64,000 bases of DNA from Dechloromonas denitrificans (GTDB lineage: Bacteria > Pseudomonadota > Gammaproteobacteria > Burkholderiales > Rhodocyclaceae). Location: assembly GCF_020510665.1 (NCBI RefSeq), contig NZ_CP075187.1, positions 186,001 through 250,000 of the forward strand. Reading direction: 5' to 3'. Positions 52,759 through 63,001 of the stretch are shown here, piece by piece. The notes under the pieces were generated by a model. That model was not told where the DNA came from, searched no databases, and worked only from the letters and a program-made list of their open reading frames with translations. A program made the position numbers and the translations under genes. Each line of letters opens with the position of its first letter. The stretch's first letter is position 1.

Positions 52759-52892
52759 CGGATTTTCATCAATGTGAAGAATTGTTTAATCACGGGGGCA
52801 GATCGTTACCGTCGTTGAAAGGCTGGATAGAATCGAATTTCCCGGCTTTTTGCCGATTTTTGTCGGTAAACGCCTATTTCAGGAGAAGCAAA

Positions 52893-53717
52893 ATGACAGA
52901 GCAGGATGTTTCACGTTATCAGGATATTTTTATCGCTACGGCAACCGATGTTGGTTTGAAAATTCTGGCTGCCATTGCTTTCTGGGTGATCGGTCGCTGG
53001 CTGATTGGTCTTGTCCTGAACATGGTTCGTGCGTCGCTTGAGCGCCAGAAAGTCGATCCGACCGTGCTACGTTATCTCGGTTCGGTGATTACGGTGACGC
53101 TGAATGTACTGCTGGTGGTCGGTATCCTTGGCTACTTCGGTATCCAGACCACGACATTTGCCGCCTTGATCGCCGCTGCTGGTGTAGCGATTGGTATGGC
53201 CTGGTCGGGTTTGCTGGCGCATTTTGCGGCCGGTGCCTTTCTGGTCGTTCTGCGCCCGATGAAAGTCGGTGATTTCGTGACGGTCGGCGGCGTCACCGGG
53301 ACGGTGATGGAGCTGGGCCTGTTTGCCACGACGATCAATACGCCGGATAACGTCCAGACGGTGATTGGCAACAACAAGGTATTTAGCGACACGATCCAGA
53401 ATTTCACGGTCAACCCGTTTCGCCGGGTTGATTTGAAATGCCAGTTGGCTGGAGCGGCCGATCATCGGGCGGCGATGGTTTTGTTGCGCGATAAAGTAGC
53501 GGCCATTCCGAATGTGCTGGCCGAGCCGAAAGTCGATGTTGAAATTCTCGATTTCACGCTGGTGGGTCCGGTGCTGGCCATTCGTCCCTATTGCCACAAT
53601 GATCACTATTGGCAGGTTTATTTCGATACCAATAAAGTGATCCGCGAGGCGCTTGCCGAGGCTGGTTTTCCGGCACCCATGCCGGCGCAGAGCGTGGTTG
53701 TCACGCAAGCGGCCTGA
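52893..53717 (+). CDS. mscS: Small-conductance mechanosensitive channel (MscS family)
   Basis: The 274-residue protein has three membrane segments. The pore-lining TM3 region is AALIAAAGVAIGMAWSGLLAHFAAGAFLVVLRP, rich in Ala and Gly, followed by the cytoplasmic beta domain KVGDFVTVGGVTGTVMELGLFATTI. It releases solutes under hypo-osmotic shock. AGGAGAAGC precedes the ATG at 52893. It lies alone, followed by a strong terminator. Confidence 0.9.
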   Translation: MTEQDVSRYQDIFIATATDVGLKILAAIAFWVIGRWLIGLVLNMVRASLERQKVDPTVLRYLGSVITVTLNVLLVVGILGYFGIQTTTFAALIAAAGVAIGMAWSGLLAHFAAGAFLVVLRPMKVGDFVTVGGVTGTVMELGLFATTINTPDNVQTVIGNNKVFSDTIQNFTVNPFRRVDLKCQLAGAADHRAAMVLLRDKVAAIPNVLAEPKVDVEILDFTLVGPVLAIRPYCHNDHYWQVYFDTNKVIREALAEAGFPAPMPAQSVVVTQAA

Positions 53718-53727
53718 GTTTTTCCGG

Positions 53728-53765
53728 ACGTTAAAAAACCCGCGAAATCGCGGGTTTTTTAACGT
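53728..53765. terminator. Strong bidirectional terminator after mscS
   Basis: A perfect 17-bp stem (53728-53744 with 53749-53765, 4-base AAAT loop) has GC-rich inner pairs and A/T outer pairs, giving T-runs on both strands. It lies between mscS and the convergent metF gene and should end both transcripts. Confidence 0.9.
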
Positions 53766-53782
53766 CGACCGCGGCATTGGCC

Positions 53783-54607
53783 TTAGCCGAGTCTTCGCAT
53801 GATCTCGGTGGTCAAGGCTGACTGGTTCATGCAATAGAAGTGCAGGCCCGGTGCGCCCCCCTTGAGCAGGCGCTCGCACAGTTCGGTCACGACATCCAGG
53901 CCGAAAGCGCGGATCGAGTCGGTGTCATCGCCAAAGCTCTCAAATTTCTTGCGCATCCAGCGCGGCAGTTCGGCGCCGCAGGCATCCGAGAAGCGCGCCA
54001 GCTTGGTGAAACCGACGATGGGCATGATGCCGGGAACGATCGGGAGATCGACGCCTTTCGCCTTGGCTTCATCGACGAAATGGAAGTAGGCGTCGGCATT
54101 GTAGAAATACTGGGTAATCGCCGAATTGGCGCCGGCCTTGACCTTGCGCACGAAGGCATCCATGTCGTCCTTCGGGCTGCGGGCCTGCGGGTGCCATTCC
54201 GGGTAGGCGGCCACTTCGATGCTGAAATGATCACCGGTTTCAGCGCGGATGAATTCGACCAGTTCGTTGGCGTAGCGGAATTCGCCGGTTTCGGCCATGC
54301 CGGAGGGCAGGTCGCCGCGCAGGGCGACGGTGCGCTTGATACCGGCCGATTTGTATTCGTTGAGGATTTCGCGAATGCTTTCACGCGTCGAGCCGATGCA
54401 CGACAGGTGCGGTGCAGCATCGAAGCCTTCGGCGGCGATTTCCTTGACGACATTGAAGGTGCGTTCACGCGTCGAGCCGCCGGCACCGTAGGTCACCGAG
54501 AAAAATTCGGGTTTCAGTTTTGCCAGTTCGGCGCGGGTCGACCGCAGCTTTTCGATTCCTTCCGGCGTTTGCGGCGGGAAAAATTCGATGGAAATTTCAG
54601 TATTCAT
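53783..54607 (-). CDS. metF: 5,10-Methylenetetrahydrofolate reductase
   Basis: The 274-residue FAD enzyme has SIEFFPPQTPEG at the start, SVTYGAGGSTRERT, CIGSTRESIREIL, ALRGDLPSG and MPIVGFTKLARFSDACGAELP near residues 195-215. It makes 5-methyl-THF for methionine synthesis. It is last in ahcY-yvlD-tlyA-metF and overlaps tlyA by 4 bp. It is therefore under the SAH riboswitch and supplies methyl groups when SAH is high. Confidence 0.93.
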   Translation of the reverse strand: MNTEISIEFFPPQTPEGIEKLRSTRAELAKLKPEFFSVTYGAGGSTRERTFNVVKEIAAEGFDAAPHLSCIGSTRESIREILNEYKSAGIKRTVALRGDLPSGMAETGEFRYANELVEFIRAETGDHFSIEVAAYPEWHPQARSPKDDMDAFVRKVKAGANSAITQYFYNADAYFHFVDEAKAKGVDLPIVPGIMPIVGFTKLARFSDACGAELPRWMRKKFESFGDDTDSIRAFGLDVVTELCERLLKGGAPGLHFYCMNQSALTTEIMRRLG

Positions 54608-55347
54608 GTGTTCAACCAGATGAAGAATTCGCGGTTGCCATCACCGCCGGTAATTGGGCTGTCCAGCCAGGCGCGGACCTTGAGGCCCAGGCTGGCGGCA
54701 GATTGGCGCAGTTTGTTCTCGACTTCGCGGTAAAGCGACGGGTCACGGACGATACCGCTTTTCCCGACATTGCCCGGGCCGACTTCAAACTGTGGCTTGA
54801 CCAGCAGCAGCATGTCGCCGCCATCGGCCAGCAAGGCAGGGAGTTGCGGCAGGATCAGCGTCATCGAAATGAATGACACGTCGCCGACGATCAGATCGAA
54901 GCCTTGGGCTGGGTAAGCGGCACCCAGATCGCTTGCGCTCAGGGCCCGGCAGTTGATGCCTTCGATGGCGTTAATGCGGGTGTCGCCGATCAGCTTTTGA
55001 TGCAGTTGGCCGTGGCCGACATCGACCCCGACCACCTGAGTAGCACCCGATTGCAACAGGCAATCGGTGAAGCCGCCGGTCGACTGCCCGACATCAAGAC
55101 AGATCTTGCCGGTCGCCGAGACGCCGCTTTCCGCCAGAGCGCCGGCCAGTTTCAAGCCTCCGCGCGAGACGAAACGGTCTTCCGGGTCGCTTGCTACGGT
55201 CAACACTGTTTCAAGGGGCAAATCCAGTGCCGGCTTCTTGATCACGCCGCCTGACCAGCTGACGCGACCCGCAGCAATAATGCGTTGGGCAACGGTTCTG
55301 GACGAAGCCTGGCCGGATTCGACGAGCAGTTGATCAGCGCGCGGCAT
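54604..55347 (-). CDS. tlyA: TlyA-family rRNA 2'-O-methyltransferase
   Basis: The 247-residue protein has an N-terminal S4 RNA-binding domain (RADQLLVESGQASSRTVAQRII through FVSRGGLKL) and an FtsJ-type methyltransferase (LDVGQSTGGFTDCLLQSGA, GDVSFISMT, LVKPQFEVG). Family members methylate 16S and/or 23S rRNA. It uses SAM and releases SAH, which suits its place behind an SAH sensor. The start abuts the yvlD stop. Confidence 0.87.
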   Translation of the reverse strand: MPRADQLLVESGQASSRTVAQRIIAAGRVSWSGGVIKKPALDLPLETVLTVASDPEDRFVSRGGLKLAGALAESGVSATGKICLDVGQSTGGFTDCLLQSGATQVVGVDVGHGQLHQKLIGDTRINAIEGINCRALSASDLGAAYPAQGFDLIVGDVSFISMTLILPQLPALLADGGDMLLLVKPQFEVGPGNVGKSGIVRDPSLYREVENKLRQSAASLGLKVRAWLDSPITGGDGNREFFIWLNT

Positions 55348-55698
55348 TCAGCGCTTGCCTTGGCGGAAAAGCAGGGCGCTGAGCGCCCAGGACATCAGGC
55401 TGTAGGCAATCGAGCCGAACAGTGCCGGCCAGAAGCCGCCAACATTGAAGCCATCGACGAGGTTGCCGGCCAGTTGGAAGAGCAGGGCGTTGATCACGAA
55501 AATGAACAGGCCCAGCGTCAGCAGCGTGACCGGCAAGGTCAGCAAAACCAGTACGGGACGCAGTACGGCATTGATCAGCCCTAAAACAAGGGCGACGATC
55601 AGCGCCGTACCAAAACTAGCCACCTGGACCGACGGCACGACATACGGCAAGGCCAGCAGGGCGAGCGCGTTGATGATCCAGATGGCGAGCAGGCGCAT
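55348..55698 (-). CDS. YvlD/phage holin IV-like small membrane protein
   Basis: The 116-residue protein consists of four hydrophobic helices (LLAIWIINALALLALPYVV, ALIVALVLGLINAVLRPVLVLLTLPVTLL and others) of the DUF360/YvlD type. Its function is unknown. It lies one base after ahcY and directly before tlyA, an arrangement that recurs in betaproteobacterial ahcY operons. Confidence 0.8.
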   Translation of the reverse strand: MRLLAIWIINALALLALPYVVPSVQVASFGTALIVALVLGLINAVLRPVLVLLTLPVTLLTLGLFIFVINALLFQLAGNLVDGFNVGGFWPALFGSIAYSLMSWALSALLFRQGKR

Positions 55699-55699
55699 C

Positions 55700-57112
<1,413 letters not shown>

Positions 57113-57198
57113 AGTAAGCTCCTAAATAACTGTGACGGGGAGGGGAATAACGGCGTTGTTGCTCACCGGCGGCCCCCTGCGCCCGGCAGGGTTGATCA

Positions 57199-57265
57199 GT
57201 GAGCGCCGTTTTAAACCGAGCCTGGGAGCGATGGTGTCACCGCGCTCCTGCAGCGCCCCTCGGTA
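57199..57265 (-). promoter_or_regulatory. SAH riboswitch upstream of ahcY
   Basis: The minus-strand RNA has the SAH-aptamer layout. P1 pairs CCGAG with CTCGG. The conserved GGGGCGCTGCA follows P1. A P2 hairpin GGAGCG/CGCTCC comes next, then CCCAGGCTCGG, and the 3' segment AACGGCGCTC is placed to form the P4 pseudoknot. The same 3' segment (57199-57210) is also complementary to 57149-57155 plus 57162-57166, giving a mutually exclusive alternative fold. Members of this class turn ahcY on when SAH accumulates. Confidence 0.9.
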
Positions 57266-57273
57266 GGTTGCGG

Positions 57274-57301
57274 ATTATAAACCGGTTTTAAACTTTGTCG
57301 C
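57274..57301 (-). promoter_or_regulatory. Candidate promoter of the ahcY operon
   Basis: Minus-strand TATAAT at 57274-57279 lies 9 bases before the aptamer. GCGACA at 57296-57301, 16 bp further upstream, is a weak -35 and overlaps the 3' end of the HD-GYP gene. Confidence 0.6.
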
Positions 57302-58493
57302 CGGCCCAGTAGCGATCGATATCCTTGATGCCCCATTTTGCGGCATCTTCACGGCCGGCAATTTTCTCGGCGCTACGCGCCAGATCAATGGTTTCAGGGT
57401 TGATGTAGGCTTGCGACTTGGTCGAGAAAAAAACTTTGACTTTCGGTTTGAGCAAGGATTGCTCGCCTTGCTCGGTGACGACGCCTAGCTTGCCCGACTC
57501 CAGGCGAACGAATGAACCCACCGGGTAGATGCCGAGACTCTTGACGAAAGCCTGAAAAATGACCGGATCGAAATGGTCTTTCCATTCGGCCATTCGCTTG
57601 ATCGACTCGGCCGGGTCCCAGCCGGCCTTGTAAGGGCGGTTCGAGGTGACGGCATCATAGACATCGCAGACGGCCCCCATTTTGGCAAACAGGCTCATGC
57701 TTTCGCTGTTCAGTCCTTCGGGATAGCCGCTGCCATCGACTTTTTCGTGATGGTGCAGGCAGACATCCAGCGTCATCTGGCTGACTCCGTTGCCGGAGAG
57801 CAACAGCTTGTAGCCTTCGGCGGGGTGCGCCTTGACGATGGCGAACTCCTCGTCGGTCAATTTCCCCGGTTTATTGAGGATTTCCATCGGGATCATGGCC
57901 TTGCCAAGATCATGCAGCAGGCCGGCCATTCCGGCGTCGCGGGTTTGTTGCTCATCAAGCCCCAGTTGGCGGGCTAGCGCAATCATCAGGGCGCAAACCG
58001 CGACAGAGTGCATGAAGGTGTAATCGTCGGCTGTTTTCAGGCGTGCGAGACTGATCAGCGCGCCAGGGTTGCGCAAGACGGAATTCGAGATTTCCTCGAC
58101 CAGCGGAGCCGCCGCTTCTGCCTCAATGGCTTTCCCCATGCGCGCTTCCTGAAACATCGAAACGACGGCTTCCTTGCCTTTGGCGCATATTTTTGCCGCG
58201 CGCTTCACTTCGTCGCCAAACGAGGTTTTTTCCTGAATGGCGGGGGGCGCTGGCGGTATTTCTTCAACCAGAATCATCTCGGCTTCGGTCACTGCCTCTC
58301 CGCTGGCCAGATCGAGTCCTCTTGAAACGTCGATCCAGACTTCCCGGATTGGGCTTTCGAGAATCAGGCTGATGTCGTTCGGGTCTGACAGGACGAACTG
58401 GGTCCGCCAGAACGGATGATCCAGCCAGGCGCCGCAAAAAGCTTGCAGGTGCATGCCGAGGCGCAGGTGTTCGACGGCAATTTTTTTGAGCAT
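57288..58493 (-). CDS. HD-GYP domain protein with N-terminal DUF3391 (probable c-di-GMP phosphodiesterase)
   Basis: The 401-residue protein has an N-terminal DUF3391-like region (about residues 1-130) and then an HD-GYP domain. HDLGK is in AGLLHDLGKAMIP, and the GYP signature is HHHEKVDGSGYPEGL. All catalytic HD-GYP residues I can check are present, so hydrolysis of cyclic-di-GMP is likely. It starts 19 bp after a terminator hairpin and is transcribed alone. Confidence 0.9.
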   Translation of the reverse strand: MLKKIAVEHLRLGMHLQAFCGAWLDHPFWRTQFVLSDPNDISLILESPIREVWIDVSRGLDLASGEAVTEAEMILVEEIPPAPPAIQEKTSFGDEVKRAAKICAKGKEAVVSMFQEARMGKAIEAEAAAPLVEEISNSVLRNPGALISLARLKTADDYTFMHSVAVCALMIALARQLGLDEQQTRDAGMAGLLHDLGKAMIPMEILNKPGKLTDEEFAIVKAHPAEGYKLLLSGNGVSQMTLDVCLHHHEKVDGSGYPEGLNSESMSLFAKMGAVCDVYDAVTSNRPYKAGWDPAESIKRMAEWKDHFDPVIFQAFVKSLGIYPVGSFVRLESGKLGVVTEQGEQSLLKPKVKVFFSTKSQAYINPETIDLARSAEKIAGREDAAKWGIKDIDRYWAGDKV

Positions 58494-58511
58494 ATTTGTT
58501 GATTTTAACGA

Positions 58512-58540
58512 AAAAAGGGAGCCGTCGTGGCTCCCTTTTT
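58512..58540 (-). terminator. Intrinsic terminator after metK
   Basis: AAAAAGGGAGCC and GGCTCCCTTTTT form a perfect 12-bp stem with a 5-base loop, ending in T residues on the minus strand. It lies 18 bp downstream of the metK stop. Confidence 0.85.
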
Positions 58541-58557
58541 AATTCGCTTGTACTTAT

Positions 58558-59721
58558 TTACAGGCCGGCGTCTGCCTTCAGCAGATTGGCGCGGTCGACT
58601 GCTTCCCAGGTGAATTCCGGTTCGTCGCGGCCGAAATGGCCGTAGGCGGCGGTCTTCTGGTAAATCGGGCGGAGCAGATCGAGCATGTTGACGATGCCCT
58701 TCGGGCGCAGGTCGAAGTGCTTCTTGATCAGTGCGGTCAGGGTTTCGTTGCTGACTTTGCCCGTGCCGAACGTGTCGACCATGATCGAGGTCGGTTCGGC
58801 CACGCCGATGGCGTAGGAAACCTGCACCAGGCAGCGCGAGGCCAGGCCGGCAGCAACGATGTTCTTGGCGACGTAGCGGCCAGCGTAGGCGGCGGAACGG
58901 TCGACCTTGGAGGGATCCTTGCCGGAGAATGCGCCGCCGCCGTGCGGGGCGGCCCCGCCGTAGGTGTCGACGATGATCTTGCGGCCGGTCAGGCCGCAGT
59001 CACCCTGCGGGCCACCAACCACGAAACGGCCCGTCGGATTGACCAGGAACTTGATATCGCCCTTGATCAGTTCCTTCGGAAGCACCGGCTTGATGATTTC
59101 TTCGATGGTTGCTTCACGCAGGTCGTTGAGGCTGATGTCCGGCGAGTGCTGGGTCGACAGGACGACGGTATCGATCGAGAACGGCTTGCCATCGACGTAC
59201 TTGATGGTGACTTGGGACTTGGCGTCCGGGCGGGCCCACGGTAGGCGACCGTCCTTGCGCAGCATGGCCTGGCGTTCGACCAGGCGGTGCGACAGGTAGA
59301 TCGGCAGCGGCATCAGCGATGGGGTTTCGTCGCAGGCGTAGCCAAACATCAGGCCCTGGTCGCCGGCGCCCTGGTTGAGGTTGTCGTCGTAGGCCTTGTC
59401 CACACCTTGGGCGATGTCCGGGCTCTGCTTGTCGTAGGCGACGAGCACAGCACAACCCTTGTAATCGATGCCGTAATCGGTATTGTCGTAGCCGATGCGC
59501 TTGATGGTATCGCGGGCAACCTGGATGTAATCGACGTTGGCGTTGGTGGTGATTTCACCCGCCAGCACGACCAGGCCGGTATTGCACAGGGTTTCGGCAG
59601 CAACGCGGGAATGCTTGTCCTGAGCCAGAATGGCGTCGAGGATGGCATCGGAAATCTGGTCGGCAACCTTGTCCGGGTGGCCTTCGGAAACGGATTCCGA
59701 GGTAAAGAAAAACTCGCTCAT
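58558..59721 (-). CDS. metK: S-adenosylmethionine synthetase
   Basis: The 387-residue enzyme has [21 protein letters not shown] near residue 13, [33 protein letters not shown] and [20 protein letters not shown]. It makes SAM from ATP and methionine. GGAGTTACC precedes the ATG. The leader contains a SAM-II-type element about 60 bases upstream, so SAM should repress it. Confidence 0.96.
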   Translation of the reverse strand: MSEFFFTSESVSEGHPDKVADQISDAILDAILAQDKHSRVAAETLCNTGLVVLAGEITTNANVDYIQVARDTIKRIGYDNTDYGIDYKGCAVLVAYDKQSPDIAQGVDKAYDDNLNQGAGDQGLMFGYACDETPSLMPLPIYLSHRLVERQAMLRKDGRLPWARPDAKSQVTIKYVDGKPFSIDTVVLSTQHSPDISLNDLREATIEEIIKPVLPKELIKGDIKFLVNPTGRFVVGGPQGDCGLTGRKIIVDTYGGAAPHGGGAFSGKDPSKVDRSAAYAGRYVAKNIVAAGLASRCLVQVSYAIGVAEPTSIMVDTFGTGKVSNETLTALIKKHFDLRPKGIVNMLDLLRPIYQKTAAYGHFGRDEPEFTWEAVDRANLLKADAGL

Positions 59722-59780
59722 GGTAACTCCTGTTGGTCCTTGGGTCCGGCGTTACCGGCTTCGGACCACGAGCGGGTGAC

Positions 59781-59834
59781 GCTTTAGCGGCATTTATTAA
59801 TCGCCCCGCAAGTTGTCTGTTTAACTCGGCGATC
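59781..59834 (-). promoter_or_regulatory. SAM-II-type riboswitch upstream of metK
   Basis: The 54-base minus-strand segment has P1 (ATCGCC with GGCGAT), a loop with GAGTTAAACAG and TTGCGG, and a 3' tail AATAAATGCCGCTAAAGC. AATAAATG and GCTAAA are the hallmarks of the SAM-II family. Loop GCGG can pair with tail CCGC to close the pseudoknot. The likely transcript start is at its 5' end. SAM-II elements are best known from alphaproteobacteria, so this placement is notable. Confidence 0.75.
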
Positions 59835-59839
59835 TCATA

Positions 59840-59867
59840 ATATTAATCTTTTCACGGCGGGTTTCAA
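59840..59867 (-). promoter_or_regulatory. Candidate promoter of metK
   Basis: Minus-strand TTGAAA (59862-59867) and TAATAT (59840-59845) are 16 bp apart. Transcription would begin near 59833, at the first base pair of the SAM-II element. This leaves the divergent lpxL start only 13 bp beyond the -35. Confidence 0.6.
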
Positions 59868-59880
59868 CCCCCGGAGTCGC

Positions 59881-60735
59881 ATGGTTTTCATTTTTCGAAT
59901 ATTAAGCAAGTTGCCCTTGTGCATCGTTCATGCGCTGGGTGGTTTGCTCGGACGGCTGACCTATCTGCTTTCGCCAACCTATCGCCGGCATGTACGCGAG
60001 AACATGGCGCAGGCCGGCATTGATCCATCTTTGCGCGGAGCGGCCAGCGCCGAAGCCGGCAAGCAGATGCTTGAACTGGCGCGTATCTGGCTGCGTACGC
60101 TGGAGCAAACCAACGCTCAGGTGGCGGAGGTGGTCGGCTGGGAGCATGTTGAAGCGGCCCAGCAGGCGGGCAAGGGGATCGTTTTCCTGACGCCGCACCT
60201 GGGGTGCTTTGAAATTACAGCCCAGTATTACTCGGCCTTCGGCGATGTCACCGTGCTTTATCGTCCGCCTCGCCAGGCATCAATTCAGCGGATGATCCTC
60301 GATGGTCGCAAGCGTGAGCGCCTGCACCTGGCGCCGGCCGACCTGTCCGGCGTTCGTTCGCTGATCAAGGCGTTGAAAAAAGGCCAGGCGGTCGGCATGT
60401 TGCCCGATCAAGCGCCGAAAGTTGGGGAAGGTGTCTGGCTCGATTTCTTCGGCAAGCCGGCTTATACGATGACTTTGGCGGCGCGTCTGACCGAAACCGA
60501 TGCGACGACCCTGATGGCCTGGGGTGAACGCTTGCCTGGCGGACGCGGTTATCGCTTGCATTTTGGCCCACCGCAACAGGCTTTGACGGGTGGCACGGTC
60601 GACCGCGCCCAGCAGATCAATTCTGAAATCGAAACGCTGATTCGTCAGTGTCCAACGCAATATCTCTGGGGTTACAACCGTTATAAACATCCGGGAGGCG
60701 CCGAGCCGCCGCCGGCCGAGGTCAAGCTGCCGTGA
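59881..60735 (+). CDS. LpxL/HtrB-family lipid A acyltransferase
   Basis: The 284-residue protein has an N-terminal membrane anchor and the acyltransferase motif HX4E in TPHLGCFEI (H106, E111), followed by DQAPKVGEGVWLDFFGKPAYT. It should transfer a secondary acyl chain to lipid A at the inner membrane. It overlaps a second homologue by 4 bp. Confidence 0.87.
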   Translation: MVFIFRILSKLPLCIVHALGGLLGRLTYLLSPTYRRHVRENMAQAGIDPSLRGAASAEAGKQMLELARIWLRTLEQTNAQVAEVVGWEHVEAAQQAGKGIVFLTPHLGCFEITAQYYSAFGDVTVLYRPPRQASIQRMILDGRKRERLHLAPADLSGVRSLIKALKKGQAVGMLPDQAPKVGEGVWLDFFGKPAYTMTLAARLTETDATTLMAWGERLPGGRGYRLHFGPPQQALTGGTVDRAQQINSEIETLIRQCPTQYLWGYNRYKHPGGAEPPPAEVKLP

Positions 60736-61607
60736 AGATTTTCCTGACTTACATTCTTGTGGGCTTCCTGTGGCTGTTGCACTGGCTGCCTTTGCCTGTT
60801 TTGCGGGCCATTGGCACCTTGCTTGGAAAACTGCTGTATGCCGTCGGGCGTGACCGGCGAAAAGTGGCGCTGATCAATTTACGACTGTGTTTTCCTGAAA
60901 AAAGCGAAGCCGAGCGCGAGGATATCGCCCGTCGTCATTTTGTCGCGTTCAGTTGCGCGGTGATTGATCGAACGCTTGGCTGGTGGGCTTCGAAGGAACG
61001 TCTGGAGCGGATTATCCGGATCAAAGGGGTCGAACACCTGAATGATCCGGAAGGCAAACCCGTGATCATGCTTTCGCCGCACTTTGTCGGCCTGGATGCC
61101 GGTGCAACGCGCATCTCGATGTTTGTTCGCGGCTGCAGCGTGTACTCGAACCAGAAAAATCCGGTTTTCAACAAGTTGCTTTATGATGGCCGGATTCGAT
61201 TTACCGATGCCGTGCTGCTTTCAAGGCAGGATGGGATGCGCAAAATCATCAAGGCGATGAAGGACGGGTACAAGTTCTACTATCTGCCGGACATGGATTT
61301 CGGTCCCAAAGAGTCGATTTTCGTGCCGTTTTTCGGCGTGCAGGCTGCGACCATTCCCGGCGTTTCCCGGTTGGTGCGTCTGACGGGAGCCAAGGTTGTG
61401 GCGTGCATTACCCGTCAGGTGGCAGATGGCTACGAAGTCGAGGTGATGCCGGCCTGGAGTGATTTTCCGGGGGAGAGCGTCGAAGCCGATACGGCCAGCG
61501 TGAATCGTTTTATTGAAAGCCAGGTACTGACCATGCCGGAGCAGTATTTCTGGTTGCACAAGCGTTTCAAAACCCGGCCACCCGGAGAGCAGAGGTTCTA
61601 CAAATGA
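60732..61607 (+). CDS. Second LpxL-family lipid A acyltransferase
   Basis: The 291-residue protein has an N-terminal hydrophobic anchor and HX4D in SPHFVGLDAG (H117, D122), with LPDMDFGPKESIFVPFFG. It starts at GTG overlapping the previous stop (GTGA). The HX4D motif fits LpxL/LpxM. The pair probably adds two different secondary acyl groups. Confidence 0.87.
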   Translation: MKIFLTYILVGFLWLLHWLPLPVLRAIGTLLGKLLYAVGRDRRKVALINLRLCFPEKSEAEREDIARRHFVAFSCAVIDRTLGWWASKERLERIIRIKGVEHLNDPEGKPVIMLSPHFVGLDAGATRISMFVRGCSVYSNQKNPVFNKLLYDGRIRFTDAVLLSRQDGMRKIIKAMKDGYKFYYLPDMDFGPKESIFVPFFGVQAATIPGVSRLVRLTGAKVVACITRQVADGYEVEVMPAWSDFPGESVEADTASVNRFIESQVLTMPEQYFWLHKRFKTRPPGEQRFYK

Positions 61608-62110
61608 GCTGTAACCTGACTATCGAGATTCGTCCCGTCACGCCGCCCGATGTACCGGCCATTTCCGCGCTGGCCCGCGAAATCTGGCAGGCAACTTACC
61701 CTGGCATCATCACGCAGGAGCAGATCGACTTCATGCTCGAGCAGCGTTATGGCCACGAGCGTCTGTATGACGATATCGAAGATGCCGATAAATGGCTCGA
61801 TCAGGCATTTCATAATGGCCGTCGTGTCGGCTTCGCGTTCAGCGAGCTCTACAAAGGTGAATTCAAGCTCGACAAGCTCTATATCCATCCCGACGTGCAA
61901 CGTCAGGGCGTCGGCGGTGAGCTGATTGACCACGTCGCAAGGCGAGCTGCCAAGCTGGGCCATTCCTGCGTGGTGCTGGCGGTTAACAAGCGTAACGAGA
62001 AAGCCATTGCTTCCTACAAAAAATACGGTTTCACGGTGCGTGAAATGATTGTTGATGACATTGGCCGTGGCTTCGTCATGGACGACTACGTGATGGAGAA
62101 AAAACTTTAG
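61604..62110 (+). CDS. GNAT-family N-acetyltransferase
   Basis: The 168-residue protein has the GNAT acetyl-CoA motif in LYIHPDVQRQGVGGELIDHVARRA (near residues 91-114) and VLAVNKRNEKAIASYKKYGF. The acceptor is unknown. The start overlaps the previous stop by ATGA, so it is co-transcribed with the lpxL pair. Bacterial homologues modify small molecules or protein N-termini. Confidence 0.83.
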   Translation: MSCNLTIEIRPVTPPDVPAISALAREIWQATYPGIITQEQIDFMLEQRYGHERLYDDIEDADKWLDQAFHNGRRVGFAFSELYKGEFKLDKLYIHPDVQRQGVGGELIDHVARRAAKLGHSCVVLAVNKRNEKAIASYKKYGFTVREMIVDDIGRGFVMDDYVMEKKL

Positions 62111-62170
62111 GAATTTGAGACAAACCTCTGTCTCTGCTATGCTTTTTGTAGTCAATTAGCGGGGCAGGCC

Positions 62171-63001
62171 GTGAAACTCAAATTCTCGAAGATGCATGGT
62201 CTGGGCAACGATTTCGTTGTCCTGGACGGTATTCGTCAGCACGTCGATCTTTCACCGGCGCAGTTACGTTTCCTTGCCGATCGCAATTTCGGGGTCGGTT
62301 GCGACCAGATTTTGCTGGTCGAAAAGCCGGGACAGCCCGGCGTCGATTTCCGCTATCGCATCTTCAATGCCGATGGCAGCGAAGTTGAGCAATGTGGCAA
62401 CGGCGCTCGTTGTTTCGTCCGCTTTGTGCACGATGTCGGCCTGACCGACAAGCGCGAAATCCGTGTTGAAACGCAAAAAGGCCTGATTTCGCCGCGCCTG
62501 GAAGAAAACGGCGATGTCACGGTCGACATGGGAATTCCCCGGTTTTTGCCGAAAGAAATTCCCTTTTTGCACGACGATGATGTCGTGATCTATTCGCTCG
62601 ACGTGGCCGATGAAACGCTGGAAATCAGTGTTGTTTCGATGGGCAATCCACATGCCGTGCAGGTCGTTGATAGCGTCGACAGCGCGCCGGTCGGCGATCA
62701 TGGTCCCTTGATCGAAAACCATGAGCTTTTTCCGCAACGGGTTAACGCTGGCTTCATGCAGGTGCTCGGCGAACATGCGATCAAGCTGCGCGTTTATGAG
62801 CGTGGTTCTGGCGAAACACTGGCTTGCGGCACCGGTGCCTGTGCTGCCGTGGTGGCCGGTATCCGTCGTGGTCTGCTGGTCTCGCCGGTTCAGGTGACGA
62901 CGCGTGGCGGCGATCTGAGCATTGCCTGGGGCGGTCCCGGCCAAGCTGTTTTGATGACCGGCCCTGCGGTGACGGTCTTCTCTGGAGAAATTGAATTATG
63001 A
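62171..63001 (+). CDS. dapF: Diaminopimelate epimerase
   Basis: The 276-residue epimerase has [13 protein letters not shown] at the start and both catalytic cysteines, in [13 protein letters not shown] (about residue 75) and [13 protein letters not shown] (about 218). It converts LL- to meso-diaminopimelate for cell wall and lysine. Translation starts at GTG (62171). It opens the dapF-DUF484-xerC set. Confidence 0.94.
   Translation: MKLKFSKMHGLGNDFVVLDGIRQHVDLSPAQLRFLADRNFGVGCDQILLVEKPGQPGVDFRYRIFNADGSEVEQCGNGARCFVRFVHDVGLTDKREIRVETQKGLISPRLEENGDVTVDMGIPRFLPKEIPFLHDDDVVIYSLDVADETLEISVVSMGNPHAVQVVDSVDSAPVGDHGPLIENHELFPQRVNAGFMQVLGEHAIKLRVYERGSGETLACGTGACAAVVAGIRRGLLVSPVQVTTRGGDLSIAWGGPGQAVLMTGPAVTVFSGEIEL

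Noticed and set aside
59722..59780. An additional riboswitch or attenuator between the SAM-II element and metK
   Set aside because: Hairpins such as GGTCCG/CGGACC can be drawn, but without a T-run or conserved motif I cannot separate them from chance.
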